Shown here piece by piece: positions 9,051 to 18,636 of a stretch of 45,600 bases of DNA. The notes below the pieces were generated by a model, which worked only from the letters and a program-made list of their open reading frames with translations, searched no databases and was not told where the DNA came from. The stretch lies in assembly GCA_017856985.1 (NCBI GenBank), contig JAFMEA010000016.1:1-45600 (forward strand), read 5' to 3'. Position numbers and translations under genes: made by a program. This DNA comes from Planktomarina sp. (lineage in GTDB: Bacteria > Pseudomonadota > Alphaproteobacteria > Rhodobacterales > Rhodobacteraceae). Each line of letters starts with the position of its first letter. Position 1 is the stretch's first letter.

Positions 9051-11240
9051 GTGTCTGAGCCCCGTTTCTTCGAGGAAAGTGAATTGGTTTCCGTCCTGAC
9101 CAGCCAGCCTCTAGATCAAATGCTTGATTATAAATCACCCTCGGGTGGATGTTGGCAGGGGGATTTCGTTGAGGTGCCTTTAGGTCCACGAAAAATTCTG
9201 GGCGTGATTTGGTGCGCTGGTAAGGGAGATTTTGAGTATAACAAAGTGCGTTCGGTGATACGTATATTAGACGTGGTCCCAATGCAGCCTTCGATGCAGG
9301 AATTTCTACGCCGTGTCTCGGATTACACGCTCTCACCAATGCACACGATGTTGCGGTTAGCTACACGGGCCCCTGGCCTAGGTGATCCAGCTTCCATGCG
9401 ATATGTATACCGTAAAGGGCAGGCGGAGGCTGGACGTATGACTGACGCACGGCTACGAGTTTTGGCTGTGTTACAGAATTCTCATGACTTAAGCTTTACT
9501 CTGAAGGAGTTGGCAGAAGCGGCAAACGCCACTACTGCGGTAGTCAAGGGGTTAGTGAAAGTGGGAGCTGTGGAGGAGGTAACTACTCCCCGTGATACAC
9601 CCTTTCCGGTGTTGAACCCGTCGCTGTCCGGAAAATCCCTATCAGAAGACCAAGCTCATGCGGTAACACAATTGCGTAGTAGCGATGCCGGCTACCATAC
9701 TACACTGCTCAAAGGTGTCACTGGTTCTGGTAAAACGGAGGTCTACTTAGAGGCTGTGGCTGATTGTCTAAAACACGGTCGGCAGGCATTGGTATTGGTA
9801 CCAGAAATAGCCCTGACGGCCGAGTTTTTGACCCGTGTTGAGGGACGATTTGGTGCCAAGCCTGCCGAGTGGCATTCTGGTGTTACGATGACTGAACGTC
9901 GACGAACTTGGAAAATGGTTGGTGAGGGTCACGCCCAAATGGTTGTAGGCGCGCGCTCGGCGTTATTTTTACCTTTTCAAAACTTGGGTTTGATCGTTGT
10001 AGATGAGGAGCACGATAGTAGCTACAAGCAAGAGGACGGTGTTCTCTATAATGCCCGTGACATGGCTGTACTTCGTGCATCATTAGTGGGCGGACAGGTG
10101 GTACTGGCAAGTGCTACTCCGAGCCTGGAAAGCTGGGTAAATGTTGAAGCTGGGAAATATAAAAAGATAGAATTGAATAGCCGCTTTGGGAAAGCAGTCA
10201 TGCCAAGTTTGGCAGCAATTGATATGCGGCAAGAGAAATTGCCTGGGGACCGGTGGATATCGGATAGTCTAAAAAAAATGGTGGAAACCCGAATCCAGAG
10301 TGGTGAACAGTCATTATTATTTATAAACCGTCGAGGCTATGCACCAATTACTTTGTGCCGTTCTTGTGGCAATCAAGTCGGATGTAATAATTGTGATGCC
10401 CGGATGGTTGAGCATCGTTTTTCAAATCGCTTGATGTGTCATCAATGTGGCGAGACCAAACCAGTACCAAGTGCTTGCCCAAGCTGTGATGCTGTGGGTC
10501 GTTTGGCTGTTGTTGGCCCTGGCGTGGAGAGGCTCGCAGAGGAGGCGACTGAACTGTTTCCTGAGGCTAAAGTAGCTGTATTGTCATCAGATTTGTATGG
10601 TTCGGCGCGTGCTTTAAAAGCTCAGATCCTGGCTTTAGCGTCAGGTAGCGCTGATGTGATAATTGGAACACAGCTTGTAGCTAAAGGACACAATTTCCCT
10701 TTACTGACTTTGGTTGGCGTTATTGACGCTGACCTTGGATTACAGGGCTCAGATTTGCGGGCTGCAGAGAGAACTTTTCAGTTGATGCGCCAAGTCGCTG
10801 GCCGGGCTGGCCGCGCTGATAAACCCGGGACTGCAGTCCTACAAACCCACCAACCCGAGCATCCCGTTATCGAGGCCATATTAGGAGGAGATGAAGAGGC
10901 ATTTTGGCGTGCTGAGGCTAGTGAGCGTGAAGCGGCAGGAGTTCCGCCATACGGTCGAATGGTGGGTATAATTCTATCATCAACTGATCCTCAGGAGGCG
11001 TCTGAATTCGGAAAAGCTATGGCCAGTAACATTCTACCCCTGAATAAAATAGGCGCTGAAGTTTTTGGGCCAGCACCAGCACCAATTTCACGCATTCGAG
11101 GTCGTTACAGGGTGCGTCTCTTAATTAAAGCAAATAAATCTGTTCCGATCCAATCTGCAATTTCTGAATGGGTTTCACAGTTCAAGACACCTAAGTCGTT
11201 ACGACTTTCCATTGATATAGATCCGCAAAGCTTTTATTAA
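9051..11240 (+). CDS. priA: Primosomal protein N' (replication restart helicase PriA)
   Basis: PriA binds stalled or repaired forks and reloads the replisome. The 729-residue protein starts with GTG (AGGAAG lies six bases upstream). Its N-terminal 3'-end-binding domain is followed by a superfamily 2 helicase core: Walker [10 protein letters not shown] with K228, and DEEH at 318-321. The zinc region has four Cys pairs ([21 protein letters not shown]). Motifs V and VI ([12 protein letters not shown] and [13 protein letters not shown]) close the core. The gene diverges from tal, a conserved neighbourhood in Rhodobacterales as I recall it. It ends four bases before the converging ecm stop, with no terminator between them. 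Confidence 0.97.
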   Translation: MSEPRFFEESELVSVLTSQPLDQMLDYKSPSGGCWQGDFVEVPLGPRKILGVIWCAGKGDFEYNKVRSVIRILDVVPMQPSMQEFLRRVSDYTLSPMHTMLRLATRAPGLGDPASMRYVYRKGQAEAGRMTDARLRVLAVLQNSHDLSFTLKELAEAANATTAVVKGLVKVGAVEEVTTPRDTPFPVLNPSLSGKSLSEDQAHAVTQLRSSDAGYHTTLLKGVTGSGKTEVYLEAVADCLKHGRQALVLVPEIALTAEFLTRVEGRFGAKPAEWHSGVTMTERRRTWKMVGEGHAQMVVGARSALFLPFQNLGLIVVDEEHDSSYKQEDGVLYNARDMAVLRASLVGGQVVLASATPSLESWVNVEAGKYKKIELNSRFGKAVMPSLAAIDMRQEKLPGDRWISDSLKKMVETRIQSGEQSLLFINRRGYAPITLCRSCGNQVGCNNCDARMVEHRFSNRLMCHQCGETKPVPSACPSCDAVGRLAVVGPGVERLAEEATELFPEAKVAVLSSDLYGSARALKAQILALASGSADVIIGTQLVAKGHNFPLLTLVGVIDADLGLQGSDLRAAERTFQLMRQVAGRAGRADKPGTAVLQTHQPEHPVIEAILGGDEEAFWRAEASEREAAGVPPYGRMVGIILSSTDPQEASEFGKAMASNILPLNKIGAEVFGPAPAPISRIRGRYRVRLLIKANKSVPIQSAISEWVSQFKTPKSLRLSIDIDPQSFY

Positions 11241-11244
11241 TTTA

Positions 11245-13224
11245 TTAATGTCTCTTAGCAGAGGTAGAATTGAAGTCTGGGTCTGCCAGTGCGACTATGT
11301 CAAACATTATCCTGTTTAATTCAAAGTCTTTGGGCGTGTATACTTTTGAAATTCCCATATTAAAAAGCTTCTTTGCGTCGTCTTCTGGAATAATCCCACC
11401 AACTATTACGGGGATATGTCCGAGGTTAGCTGCGAATAACTTAGTCATTAAATCTTGCATTAATGCGATATGTGAACCCGACAAAATAGACAGGCCAATA
11501 ACGTTAAAGTCGCCGTCTTGAACTGCCATAATAATCTCATCTGGTGTAAGGCGAATGCCTTCATAAGAGATTTCCATTCCACAATCGCGGGCGCGTATAG
11601 CTATTTGCTCTGCCCCATTTGAATGGCCATCAAGACCGGGTTTCCCCATCAAAAACTTTAGCTTCTTACCTAATTTAGCGTTGACTTGGGCCACAGCCTC
11701 TCGAATTTCATCCAAACCTTCTGTTTGGTTGGATGGGCTGGTACTTACGCCAGTGGGGCCACGATATTGGCCAAATGCTTGGCGCACCACATCACCCCAC
11801 TCGCCGGTAGTTACTCCCGCCTTGGCAGCAGCGATGGACGGAGGCATAATATTACTTCCATCGAGAGCTGCGCGATGTAGGTCTTGGAGCGCCTTCTGAA
11901 CATGTTGAGAATTGCGTTTGGAACGCCAGTGATTAAGCGCGCTGACTTGCTCTGCCTCTGTCTTTGGATCCACGACCATTATAGCCTCTTCCCCTGACGT
12001 GAGTGGGCTTGCCGCAGATTTTTGGTACTTGTTTACGCCAATAACTGTAATCTCGCCCTTTTCAATATTTCCAATTCGTTCGGCATTAGAATCTACCAGT
12101 CGAGATTTCATGTACTCAATTGCGTTCACGGCCCCACCCATCCCGTCAATTAAGGCAAGTTCAGCTAAAGCACTTTCTTTCAAAGCCTCTACCTTACGGT
12201 CAACAGTGGGGTTTTCATCGAAAAGATCCTCATATTCGAGTAAATCTGTTTCAAATGCCATAATTTGCTGCATCCGCAGTGACCACTGCTGGTCCCATGG
12301 CCGCGGCAACCCTAAAGCTTCATTCCAGGCTGGTAATTGAATGGCCCTAGCTCGCGCTTTCTTTGATAAAGTAACAGCCAGCATCTCGATTAAAATTCGA
12401 TAGACATTATTCTCTGGTTGTTGTTCGGTGAGGCCAAGCGAATTAACTTGCACCCCATACCTAAACCTCCGCATTTTTGGATTGTCCACTTGATATCGGT
12501 CTTGGCAGATTTGATCCCACAAATCCACAAAAGCACGCATTTTACACATTTCAGTGACAAAACGAATGCCGGCGTTAACAAAAAAACTAATTCTGCCAAC
12601 CATTTCGCTGAAGTGCTCTTTGGGAACTTTTCCTCGCAAGTCATCCAGTACGGCTGTTGCATTTGCTAAGGCAAAAGCGAGCTCCTGCTCTGGTGTAGCA
12701 CCCGCCTCTTGTAAGTGGTAAGAGCATACGTTCATTGGGTTCCATTTAGGCAAGTGCTCACGGGTAAAAGCAGCAACATCTGTGATCATGCGTAGAGATG
12801 CTTTTGGTGGGCAAATGTAAGTACCTCTGCTCAGGTACTCCTTTATAATGTCATTTTGCACCGTACCCTGCAGCGTCGCGGTATCTGCTCCTTGCTCTTC
12901 TGCCGCTGCGATATAAAGCGAAAGTAACCAAGGGGCAGTCGCATTTATCGTCATTGATGTATTCATTTGGTCGAGTGGGATATTAGAGAATAATGTACGC
13001 ATATCGCCCAAGTGGCTAATTGGAACTCCAACCTTTCCAACTTCACCACGGGCCAAAATATGATCACTATCGTACCCAGTTTGAGTTGGCAGATCAAAAG
13101 CTATTGATAACCCCGTTTGACCTTTTGAAAGATTGTTACGGTAGAGTGCATTCGAGGCTTTAGCTGTTGAATGTCCAGCATAAGTTCTAAATATCCATGG
13201 ACGATCTTTTTGTACTTGTGCCAA
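11245..13224 (-). CDS. ecm: Ethylmalonyl-CoA mutase
   Basis: Ecm is an adenosylcobalamin-dependent mutase converting (2R)-ethylmalonyl-CoA to (2S)-methylsuccinyl-CoA in the ethylmalonyl-CoA pathway. The 659-residue protein has the mutase TIM barrel (YAGHSTAKASNALYR, LSIAFDLPTQTGYDSDH, GTVQNDIIKEYLSRGTYICPP). A C-terminal B12-binding Rossmann domain carries the DxHxxG-type motif LDGHSNG, with the cobalt-ligating histidine at about residue 534. The length and N-terminus match Ecm/MeaA rather than methylmalonyl-CoA mutase, and the divergent ccrA supports this. No ATG is available; a TTG at 13224 with AAGGGA seven bases upstream is the best start. Confidence 0.93.
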   Translation of the reverse strand: MAQVQKDRPWIFRTYAGHSTAKASNALYRNNLSKGQTGLSIAFDLPTQTGYDSDHILARGEVGKVGVPISHLGDMRTLFSNIPLDQMNTSMTINATAPWLLSLYIAAAEEQGADTATLQGTVQNDIIKEYLSRGTYICPPKASLRMITDVAAFTREHLPKWNPMNVCSYHLQEAGATPEQELAFALANATAVLDDLRGKVPKEHFSEMVGRISFFVNAGIRFVTEMCKMRAFVDLWDQICQDRYQVDNPKMRRFRYGVQVNSLGLTEQQPENNVYRILIEMLAVTLSKKARARAIQLPAWNEALGLPRPWDQQWSLRMQQIMAFETDLLEYEDLFDENPTVDRKVEALKESALAELALIDGMGGAVNAIEYMKSRLVDSNAERIGNIEKGEITVIGVNKYQKSAASPLTSGEEAIMVVDPKTEAEQVSALNHWRSKRNSQHVQKALQDLHRAALDGSNIMPPSIAAAKAGVTTGEWGDVVRQAFGQYRGPTGVSTSPSNQTEGLDEIREAVAQVNAKLGKKLKFLMGKPGLDGHSNGAEQIAIRARDCGMEISYEGIRLTPDEIIMAVQDGDFNVIGLSILSGSHIALMQDLMTKLFAANLGHIPVIVGGIIPEDDAKKLFNMGISKVYTPKDFELNRIMFDIVALADPDFNSTSAKRH

Positions 13225-13271
13225 AGTGTTGTCCCTTGAATGACGTGCGCAACATTATTTCGTACGAAGGT

Positions 13272-13300
13272 TTAATGACGGAACAATAACATACTGTCAA
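13272..13300 (-). promoter_or_regulatory. Candidate ecm promoter
   Basis: On the minus strand a perfect TTGACA lies at 13300-13295. After 17 bases comes CATTAA at 13277-13272 (or ATTAAA one base later). The -10 is a poor match, but the -35 is exact and the position, about 45 bases before the ecm TTG, is suitable. Confidence 0.4.
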
Positions 13301-13584
13301 TTCTAGCTATTAGCGAGAAATTATTGGCTTCCTGTGATTTAATTGATAGCTACGAATAGGGATAAGTACACCTATCTTACCTGTCGATATTAGGGTTTCG
13401 GGTGGTGGAACAAAAAATCTTATAAACTGTTCTATTGCCAAATTAAGTTTAAAAGGATGCAACTAGCACAGTTAATGTCACCTTTATGCTCCCTCAATTG
13501 AACAACTATTAGATAATTTTGAAGAGTTATAAAATTACAAAAACTAAAACAAATTAGTTGCATTCTTACGTGTAGGATTTTAAC

Positions 13585-13620
13585 TGAACAGTAAGGGTTT
13601 TGATTCTACGTTACTGTTCA
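13585..13620 (+). promoter_or_regulatory. Perfect 10-base inverted repeat upstream of ccrA
   Basis: TGAACAGTAA at 13585-13594 is the exact reverse complement of TTACTGTTCA at 13611-13620, with a 16-base spacer. The repeat ends 17 bases before the ccrA ATG. It could be a two-half-site operator for a pathway regulator or a hairpin in the mRNA leader just before the GAGGGA ribosome binding site at 13625-13630. Confidence 0.5.
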
Positions 13621-13637
13621 AATAGAGGGACTACTCC

Positions 13638-14924
13638 ATGCCGTTCGATATAAACTCACTTTTCGACTCTCATATAGCAGTAAAAAAAGACCTCTATGAA
13701 ATGGGAGAAATGCCACCTCTAGGGTACGTCCCCAAGCAGATGTATGCATGGGCTATTCGGCGTGAACGCCATGGAGAACCTAATACCGCTATGATCCAAG
13801 AGATTTTAGAGGTTCCCAAACTTGATAATTATGATGTTTTAGTTTTGGTAATGGCTGCTGGTATAAATTATAATGGTGTTTGGGCCGCACTTGGCGTGCC
13901 AATAAGCCCATTTGATGGCCATAAACAGCCATACCACATTGCTGGCTCTGACGCATCCGGGATCGTGTGGGCTGTTGGTTCGAAAGTGACGCGCTGGAAA
14001 ATTGGTGATGAAGTTGTGGTCCATTGCAATCAAGATGATGGCGATGACGAGGACTGTAATGGCGGGGACCCAATGTATTCCACATCTCAACGAATTTGGG
14101 GGTATGAGACCCCAGATGGCTCATTCAGCCAATTCACAAGGGTCCAAAGCCAGCAATTGATGCCGCGACCACAGCATCAGACATGGGAAGAAAGTGCGTG
14201 CTATACATTAACGTTGGCTACAGCTTATAGGATGCTTTTTGGCCACGCGCCTCACGACCTTAAGCCTGGACAAAACGTATTAATTTGGGGGGCATCAGGC
14301 GGGCTTGGCTCGTATGCGGTGCAGTTGGCTAAAGTTGTTGGCGCTAACGCTATTGGAGTAATCAGCGACGAAAGTAAACGTGAGTTTGTAATGGACCTGG
14401 GTGCGAAAGGGGTAATAAACCGTAAAGATTTTAAATGCTGGGGGCAGATGCCAACTGTGAATACTCCAGAATATGGGGCGTGGTTCAAAGAGGCGCGGAA
14501 ATTTGGTGCGGCGATTTGGGATATTACTGGGAAAGGAAATAATCCAGATTTAGTATTTGAACATCCAGGTGAAACCACATTTCCGGTCTCTACGTTTGTC
14601 TGCAAGAAAGGTGGCATGGTGGTGATCTGTGCGGGGACTACGGGGTATAATCTAACATTTGATGCTAGATACATGTGGATGCATCAAAAACGGCTGCAGG
14701 GCTCGCATTTTGCGAACCTTAAGCAAGCGGCGTCTGCAAATCGCCTGATGTGTGAAAACCGGCTGAAGCCATGTCTTTCAGAAGTTTTTGGTTGGGACGA
14801 ATTGCCTGAGGCTCACATGAAAATGCGCAGAAATGAGCATTTACCTGGAAATATGTCTGTAATGGTTCAGGCGCCACGTCCCGGATTACGGACCTTGTCA
14901 GAAACGCTGCTAGAAATGAACTAG
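13638..14924 (+). CDS. ccrA: Crotonyl-CoA carboxylase/reductase
   Basis: Ccr reductively carboxylates crotonyl-CoA with NADPH and CO2 to (2S)-ethylmalonyl-CoA, the defining step of the ethylmalonyl-CoA pathway. The 428-residue MDR-superfamily protein has the typical length and N-terminus (DLYEMGEMPPLGYVPKQMYAWAIR). The quinone-reductase-like fold and the NADPH-binding GASGGLGSYAVQLAK motif (about residues 217-231) are clear. The acyl-CoA and CO2-pocket segments GNNPDLVFEHPGE and HQKRLQGSHFANL are also Ccr-type. It is transcribed away from ecm, and an inverted repeat sits between its probable promoter and ribosome binding site. Recognition is firm. Confidence 0.96.
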   Translation: MPFDINSLFDSHIAVKKDLYEMGEMPPLGYVPKQMYAWAIRRERHGEPNTAMIQEILEVPKLDNYDVLVLVMAAGINYNGVWAALGVPISPFDGHKQPYHIAGSDASGIVWAVGSKVTRWKIGDEVVVHCNQDDGDDEDCNGGDPMYSTSQRIWGYETPDGSFSQFTRVQSQQLMPRPQHQTWEESACYTLTLATAYRMLFGHAPHDLKPGQNVLIWGASGGLGSYAVQLAKVVGANAIGVISDESKREFVMDLGAKGVINRKDFKCWGQMPTVNTPEYGAWFKEARKFGAAIWDITGKGNNPDLVFEHPGETTFPVSTFVCKKGGMVVICAGTTGYNLTFDARYMWMHQKRLQGSHFANLKQAASANRLMCENRLKPCLSEVFGWDELPEAHMKMRRNEHLPGNMSVMVQAPRPGLRTLSETLLEMN

Positions 14925-15044
14925 ACAATAAATTTAAATCTTTTTGAACGGTTAATCACGAATTTTGTGCTCAGGTGACAACTTTATTTTTAAAATGTTG
15001 CATAAATTGAAATAGCCCCAAAATGATCATCTTAGAGACCTTAA

Positions 15045-15058
15045 TTGGACTAGTCCAA
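15045..15058. promoter_or_regulatory. 14-base perfect palindrome before the helicase gene
   Basis: TTGGACTAGTCCAA is fully self-complementary and lies 27 bases before the start of the RecD-like helicase gene, where an operator would be expected. Palindromes of this size arise by chance a few times in a window this long, so the call rests on position. It does not match the alphaproteobacterial LexA box (GTTC-N7-GTTC). Confidence 0.25.
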
Positions 15059-15084
15059 GCAAGTTTCTTTGGCTACACCAAGGT

Positions 15085-16617
15085 ATGGTAGTTCCACAAA
15101 TTAATTTTTCTGATGATCAGGCGGAAGCCTTCGACGCAGTCGCTGAGATTCTTAGGTCTTCAGGGATTGACCTAGAAGATAACTTGTTGACTCCATTGTC
15201 TGATGGACAAAGCAGTGTTGCGGCTGTGATAGGTAAGGCAGGGTCAGGCAAAACACTTCTGCTTGCGCAACTTTACCATGCCCTCAGAGAAACAAATATG
15301 AAAATTGTGTCTGGTGATTATGAGGCTCGTTCTAAAAAAAACCAACGCACATTAGCAATTTTAGCGCCTACCAATAAAGCGGCGAGTGTGCTCCGCAATC
15401 GAGGTGTCCCTGCCACTACGATTCATCGGATTTTATACACACCAATGTACGACCCGGAGTATGAAAAAATTGCTGAATGGTTGACAGGGGGTGCCGCGCG
15501 GCCGGAAGTTCAGGGAGTAACAGAAGTAGCTCTGGATAGGGCGTACAAATTTTACCTTTCCAATGCCTCTATACCTGGCGCATTGGCTGCGGCTGGACTA
15601 CGTGGCTCAGATTTTATCACTGGGTGGAAACGTCGTGAAGATCCTCTAGATGTTGGGTTTGTCGATGAAAGTTCGATGCTCGATGCGAAGCAATTGGAGG
15701 ATTTACAGGAAATATTCCCAACCCTAATTCTATTTGGTGACCCAGCACAATTAGCGCCCGTCACTCAATCAGGTATGATGGTGTTTGATGATCTTCCTGA
15801 GAGACGTCGCCTCCTGCTCAATCGAGTTCATCGTCAAACACAGGACAACCCAATCTTAGATTTGGCCCATGCGCTAGGTGATCCTGAAATAGAATTTTCA
15901 GATTTTGAGCGTATGGTAGAGGACGCCGCGGGCAAGGATGAACGCGTATTGATTGGCCAACGGGTACAATCGGATTTAATGGCTCGTTCGCCAGTTCTTG
16001 TCTGGCGGAATGCCACACGCATACGGCTCATTCAAGCCTTCCGGGGCGCTTTTGGAGCTCCATTAGAGGAGTTGTTACCGGGTGAACCTCTGGTCTGTGA
16101 TGGTATTGAACTACCAGTAAAACATAGGAAAAAACGCCTTGATTTGGAGGCGCGCGGTCTAATAAAGGGTGCGCAAGTTCTATATCTTGGTCCTGGGCGT
16201 AAACCTGGCTTCTCGAGGTTACACGTGATTGGTGCAGAACAACCTCAGCTAAGTGCTGCAAGTATAGTTAAAATCGAAATGCCCAACGAGGAGGAGCCGT
16301 TCATTCCTTTTGCCGCGCGGATGGGCGCCACATTCTTGCATGGTGCGGCAGTCACAATTCATAAGGCGCAGGGTTCGCAATGGGATACTGTTCAAGTGTT
16401 TGCTCCTGATATTTATGCTGCAGCACGAATGAACCGGACTGAGTCAGGGATACAGCTGTGGAAACGTTTGGCCTATGTCGCGATAACGCGCGCAGAAAAT
16501 CGGCTGATTTGGGTGGTGAGAAATCGTTTGGCACGTCCAACTGCAAAGCTAACGGTGAGCGATCTTGTAGATACCCCAGATAATTTTGAGCTCACAATCG
16601 AACCGGTTGAAGAGTAA
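15085..16617 (+). CDS. RecD-like superfamily 1 DNA helicase
   Basis: The 510-residue protein is an SF1B helicase related to RecD/RecD2 and viral-type helicases, presumably acting in DNA repair. Visible motifs are Walker A GKAGSGKT at 50-57, motif Ia LAPTNKAA with TTIHRIL, Walker B VDESSML at about 193-199 and motif III LFGDPAQLAPV. Then come motif V AVTIHKAQGSQWDTV and motif VI AYVAITRAENRLIWV. It lacks the long N-terminal domain of RecD2 and has no recB or recC neighbour, so it is not a RecBCD subunit. The gene is monocistronic and faces gshB. The exact DNA substrate is unknown. Confidence 0.85.
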   Translation: MVVPQINFSDDQAEAFDAVAEILRSSGIDLEDNLLTPLSDGQSSVAAVIGKAGSGKTLLLAQLYHALRETNMKIVSGDYEARSKKNQRTLAILAPTNKAASVLRNRGVPATTIHRILYTPMYDPEYEKIAEWLTGGAARPEVQGVTEVALDRAYKFYLSNASIPGALAAAGLRGSDFITGWKRREDPLDVGFVDESSMLDAKQLEDLQEIFPTLILFGDPAQLAPVTQSGMMVFDDLPERRRLLLNRVHRQTQDNPILDLAHALGDPEIEFSDFERMVEDAAGKDERVLIGQRVQSDLMARSPVLVWRNATRIRLIQAFRGAFGAPLEELLPGEPLVCDGIELPVKHRKKRLDLEARGLIKGAQVLYLGPGRKPGFSRLHVIGAEQPQLSAASIVKIEMPNEEEPFIPFAARMGATFLHGAAVTIHKAQGSQWDTVQVFAPDIYAAARMNRTESGIQLWKRLAYVAITRAENRLIWVVRNRLARPTAKLTVSDLVDTPDNFELTIEPVEE

Positions 16618-16648
16618 AAGGGCAGTATATTTTGAGGAATGCTGGAGG

Positions 16649-17587
16649 TTATAGTTTAGCTTCCACCGCATCCCAAATTAATCCAGCCGCATTAATTCCG
16701 TCGAAGCGCTTTAACTCATTCAGGCCCGTAGGTGATGTCACGTTTATTTCGGTTAAATAATTCCCAATAATATCAATCCCAACAAATATTTGGCCCTTAT
16801 CACGCAAGGTAGGTCCAATTATGGAACATATTTCTTGATCCCTTTTGGTTAGACCAACCTTTTCAGGGCGTCCTCCGACATGCATATTTGAACGGGTTTC
16901 GCCGTCAGCAGGAATTCTGTTAATTGCCCCAACGGCCTCTCCGTTTACCAAAATGACACGCTTGTCACCATCCCGTACGTCTGGCAAAAACTTTTGAATA
17001 ATTAATGGCTCAGTGCTAATTTTACAGAACAACTCATGCAGCGATGCAATGTTTTGGTCATCTGTCTTTAGTCGAAAAACTCCAGCCCCGCCGTTACCAT
17101 AAAGCGGTTTCACAATCACATCACCATGAATGGACCTAAAGGATTTTAAGACATCCAAGTCTCGTGCGATAGTAGTTGGTGGAATGATCTCTGGAAATTG
17201 CAGGATCAACAGTTTTTCTGGAAAATTGCGCACCCAGAATGGATTATTTACCACCAAAGTGTCTGGTTTTAAAAAATCAAGTAGATGGGTCGTCGTTATG
17301 TAACCCATGTCAAATGGTGGATCTTGACGTAGCCATACCACGTCGAATTTGTGCAAATCTAAGCGTTGCGGCTCACCTAAATCGACATGATTTCCAACTT
17401 CATTTCTTAAGAACATCTTTTGTCCAGTAGCAGTTACCCTGCTATTCTCAAAAGTAAGCATATCTGGGGTGTGGTAATAAATATCATGTCCGCGGTTTTG
17501 GGCCTCAAGCGCCAATTGAAATGTGCTATCGCCCGTGATGTCCACGCCCTGAATGGGATCCATTTGGAATGATATTTTTTTTGGCAT
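16649..17587 (-). CDS. gshB: Glutathione synthetase
   Basis: GshB ligates glycine to gamma-glutamylcysteine using ATP, the second step of glutathione synthesis. The 312-residue protein is of standard length. The N-terminal segment FQMDPIQGVDITGDSTFQLALEAQ and the ATP-grasp segments (DVIVKPLYGNGGAGVFRL, GDKRVILVNGEAVGAINR, FVGIDIIGNYLTEINVTSPTG) are diagnostic of the proteobacterial dimeric enzyme. It lies 110 bases downstream of rsmI on the same strand. In many Rhodobacterales a YraN-family nuclease gene sits between rsmI and gshB; there is no room or remnant for it here. Confidence 0.96.
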   Translation of the reverse strand: MPKKISFQMDPIQGVDITGDSTFQLALEAQNRGHDIYYHTPDMLTFENSRVTATGQKMFLRNEVGNHVDLGEPQRLDLHKFDVVWLRQDPPFDMGYITTTHLLDFLKPDTLVVNNPFWVRNFPEKLLILQFPEIIPPTTIARDLDVLKSFRSIHGDVIVKPLYGNGGAGVFRLKTDDQNIASLHELFCKISTEPLIIQKFLPDVRDGDKRVILVNGEAVGAINRIPADGETRSNMHVGGRPEKVGLTKRDQEICSIIGPTLRDKGQIFVGIDIIGNYLTEINVTSPTGLNELKRFDGINAAGLIWDAVEAKL

Positions 17588-17697
17588 GTCTGGAAACCTA
17601 ATATCTATTTGTTTCTAGATGCCACTCAGGTTGAACGCTGGCAATAGATAGAATTCCTAGACATTGTATTTCTGCAGTTTGTTTTCCGTCATGGTTA

Positions 17698-18570
17698 TTA
17701 ATTAATTTTGTTCCTCCGCTGAATTTTCAATGCAATCTGGTAAATATCGCGCCTTGGCAGTCCAAAAGCACCTGCCACGGCATCTGCTGCGTCTTTGACC
17801 CTGAGAGTTTGCATTGCTGACTGGAGCTCAGCTTCTAAATCAAGCTCATTGATTTGAACCTCCTTACCAGCCGCAATCAATACAACAATTTCTCCTCTCG
17901 CAGGTTTTTTCTCATAGTAGCTGAGTAACTTTTCCACGCCCCCAATTTGAACATTTTCGAACTTTTTTGTTAACTCGCGGCACACGGCTACTTGGCGTTC
18001 ATTGCCACCAACGGATTTAATATCGGCCAATAATGCATTTAATCTCTTAGGAGACTCGTACAATACTATCGTTGCAGGAAGTGACATTAGCTCAACAAGT
18101 TGTTTTCGACGACCTATTGTTTGGGGTGGCAGGAATCCCGCAAAATGAAATTGATCGGTTGGCAATCCTGCTATCGTAAGTGCTGCAATGCAGGCGGTTG
18201 GTCCAGGCGCAGAAAATACAGCTATTTCAGACCGACGGGCGTCATGGACTAATTGATAACCAGGGTCAGCAATTAAGGGAGTTCCGGCATCTGAGACATA
18301 AGCGACGGAGCGTCCCTCTGATATATGATTAAGTAACTGCTCACGATGACTAGCCTTACTGTGGTCATGATAGGCTTTGATGCGTCTGCCTTTCAGTGGT
18401 ATACTGTGTATGTCCAATAGTTTGCGGCAAGTTCGTGTATCTTCAGCGGCTAACACGTCGGCAGAAGCTAAAATGTCTAATGCTCGCAAAGTTATGTCGC
18501 GCGCAGAGCCCAAAGGTGTTGCCACAAGGTATAAGCCAGCTTCTAACTTCAACAATTTGTGATTCAACAC
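17698..18570 (-). CDS. rsmI: 16S rRNA (cytidine1402-2'-O)-methyltransferase RsmI
   Basis: RsmI methylates the 2'-OH of C1402 of 16S rRNA in the decoding centre. The protein shows the SAM-dependent tetrapyrrole-methylase-type fold. Visible are GLYLVATPLGSARDITLRAL near the start, the DTRTCRKLL segment, and the SDAGTPLIADPGYQLV motif. I choose the GTG at 18570 (290 residues), with a strong AGGGGG ribosome binding site a few bases upstream. The frame is open to 18654, but that start would run into the divergent lipoprotein gene, and the added residues look unlike the family. It is likely co-transcribed with gshB. Confidence 0.93.
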   Translation of the reverse strand: MLNHKLLKLEAGLYLVATPLGSARDITLRALDILASADVLAAEDTRTCRKLLDIHSIPLKGRRIKAYHDHSKASHREQLLNHISEGRSVAYVSDAGTPLIADPGYQLVHDARRSEIAVFSAPGPTACIAALTIAGLPTDQFHFAGFLPPQTIGRRKQLVELMSLPATIVLYESPKRLNALLADIKSVGGNERQVAVCRELTKKFENVQIGGVEKLLSYYEKKPARGEIVVLIAAGKEVQINELDLEAELQSAMQTLRVKDAADAVAGAFGLPRRDIYQIALKIQRRNKIN

Positions 18571-18636
18571 TAGACCCCCTGATACTATGTAATAACATGG
18601 ACATAACACTGGACTAGTAACCTTTGAAGGGGCCAT

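Larger units (their letters stand above)
13225..13637. other. 413-base divergent control region between ecm and ccrA
   Basis: No gene is apparent. The AT-rich region must drive two pathway genes in opposite directions. It holds a TTGACA promoter reading towards ecm, a 10-base perfect inverted repeat just before ccrA, and two weaker inverted repeats. One of these is ATGCAACTA at 13457-13465 with TAGTTGCAT at 13555-13563; the other is TAGCTAT at 13304-13310 with ATAGCTA at 13346-13352. The two weaker pairs could be chance. Confidence 0.6.

Noticed and set aside
8962-9339. The tal reading frame is open to 9339, which could mean a 343-residue protein.
   Set aside because: The extra part overlaps priA and lacks family character; the ATG at 8961 gives the standard length.
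13457-13563. ATGCAACTA and TAGTTGCAT as paired half-sites in the ecm-ccrA region.
   Set aside because: Nine-base complementary words about 90 bases apart are easily produced by chance; they are kept only as a remark in the region entry.
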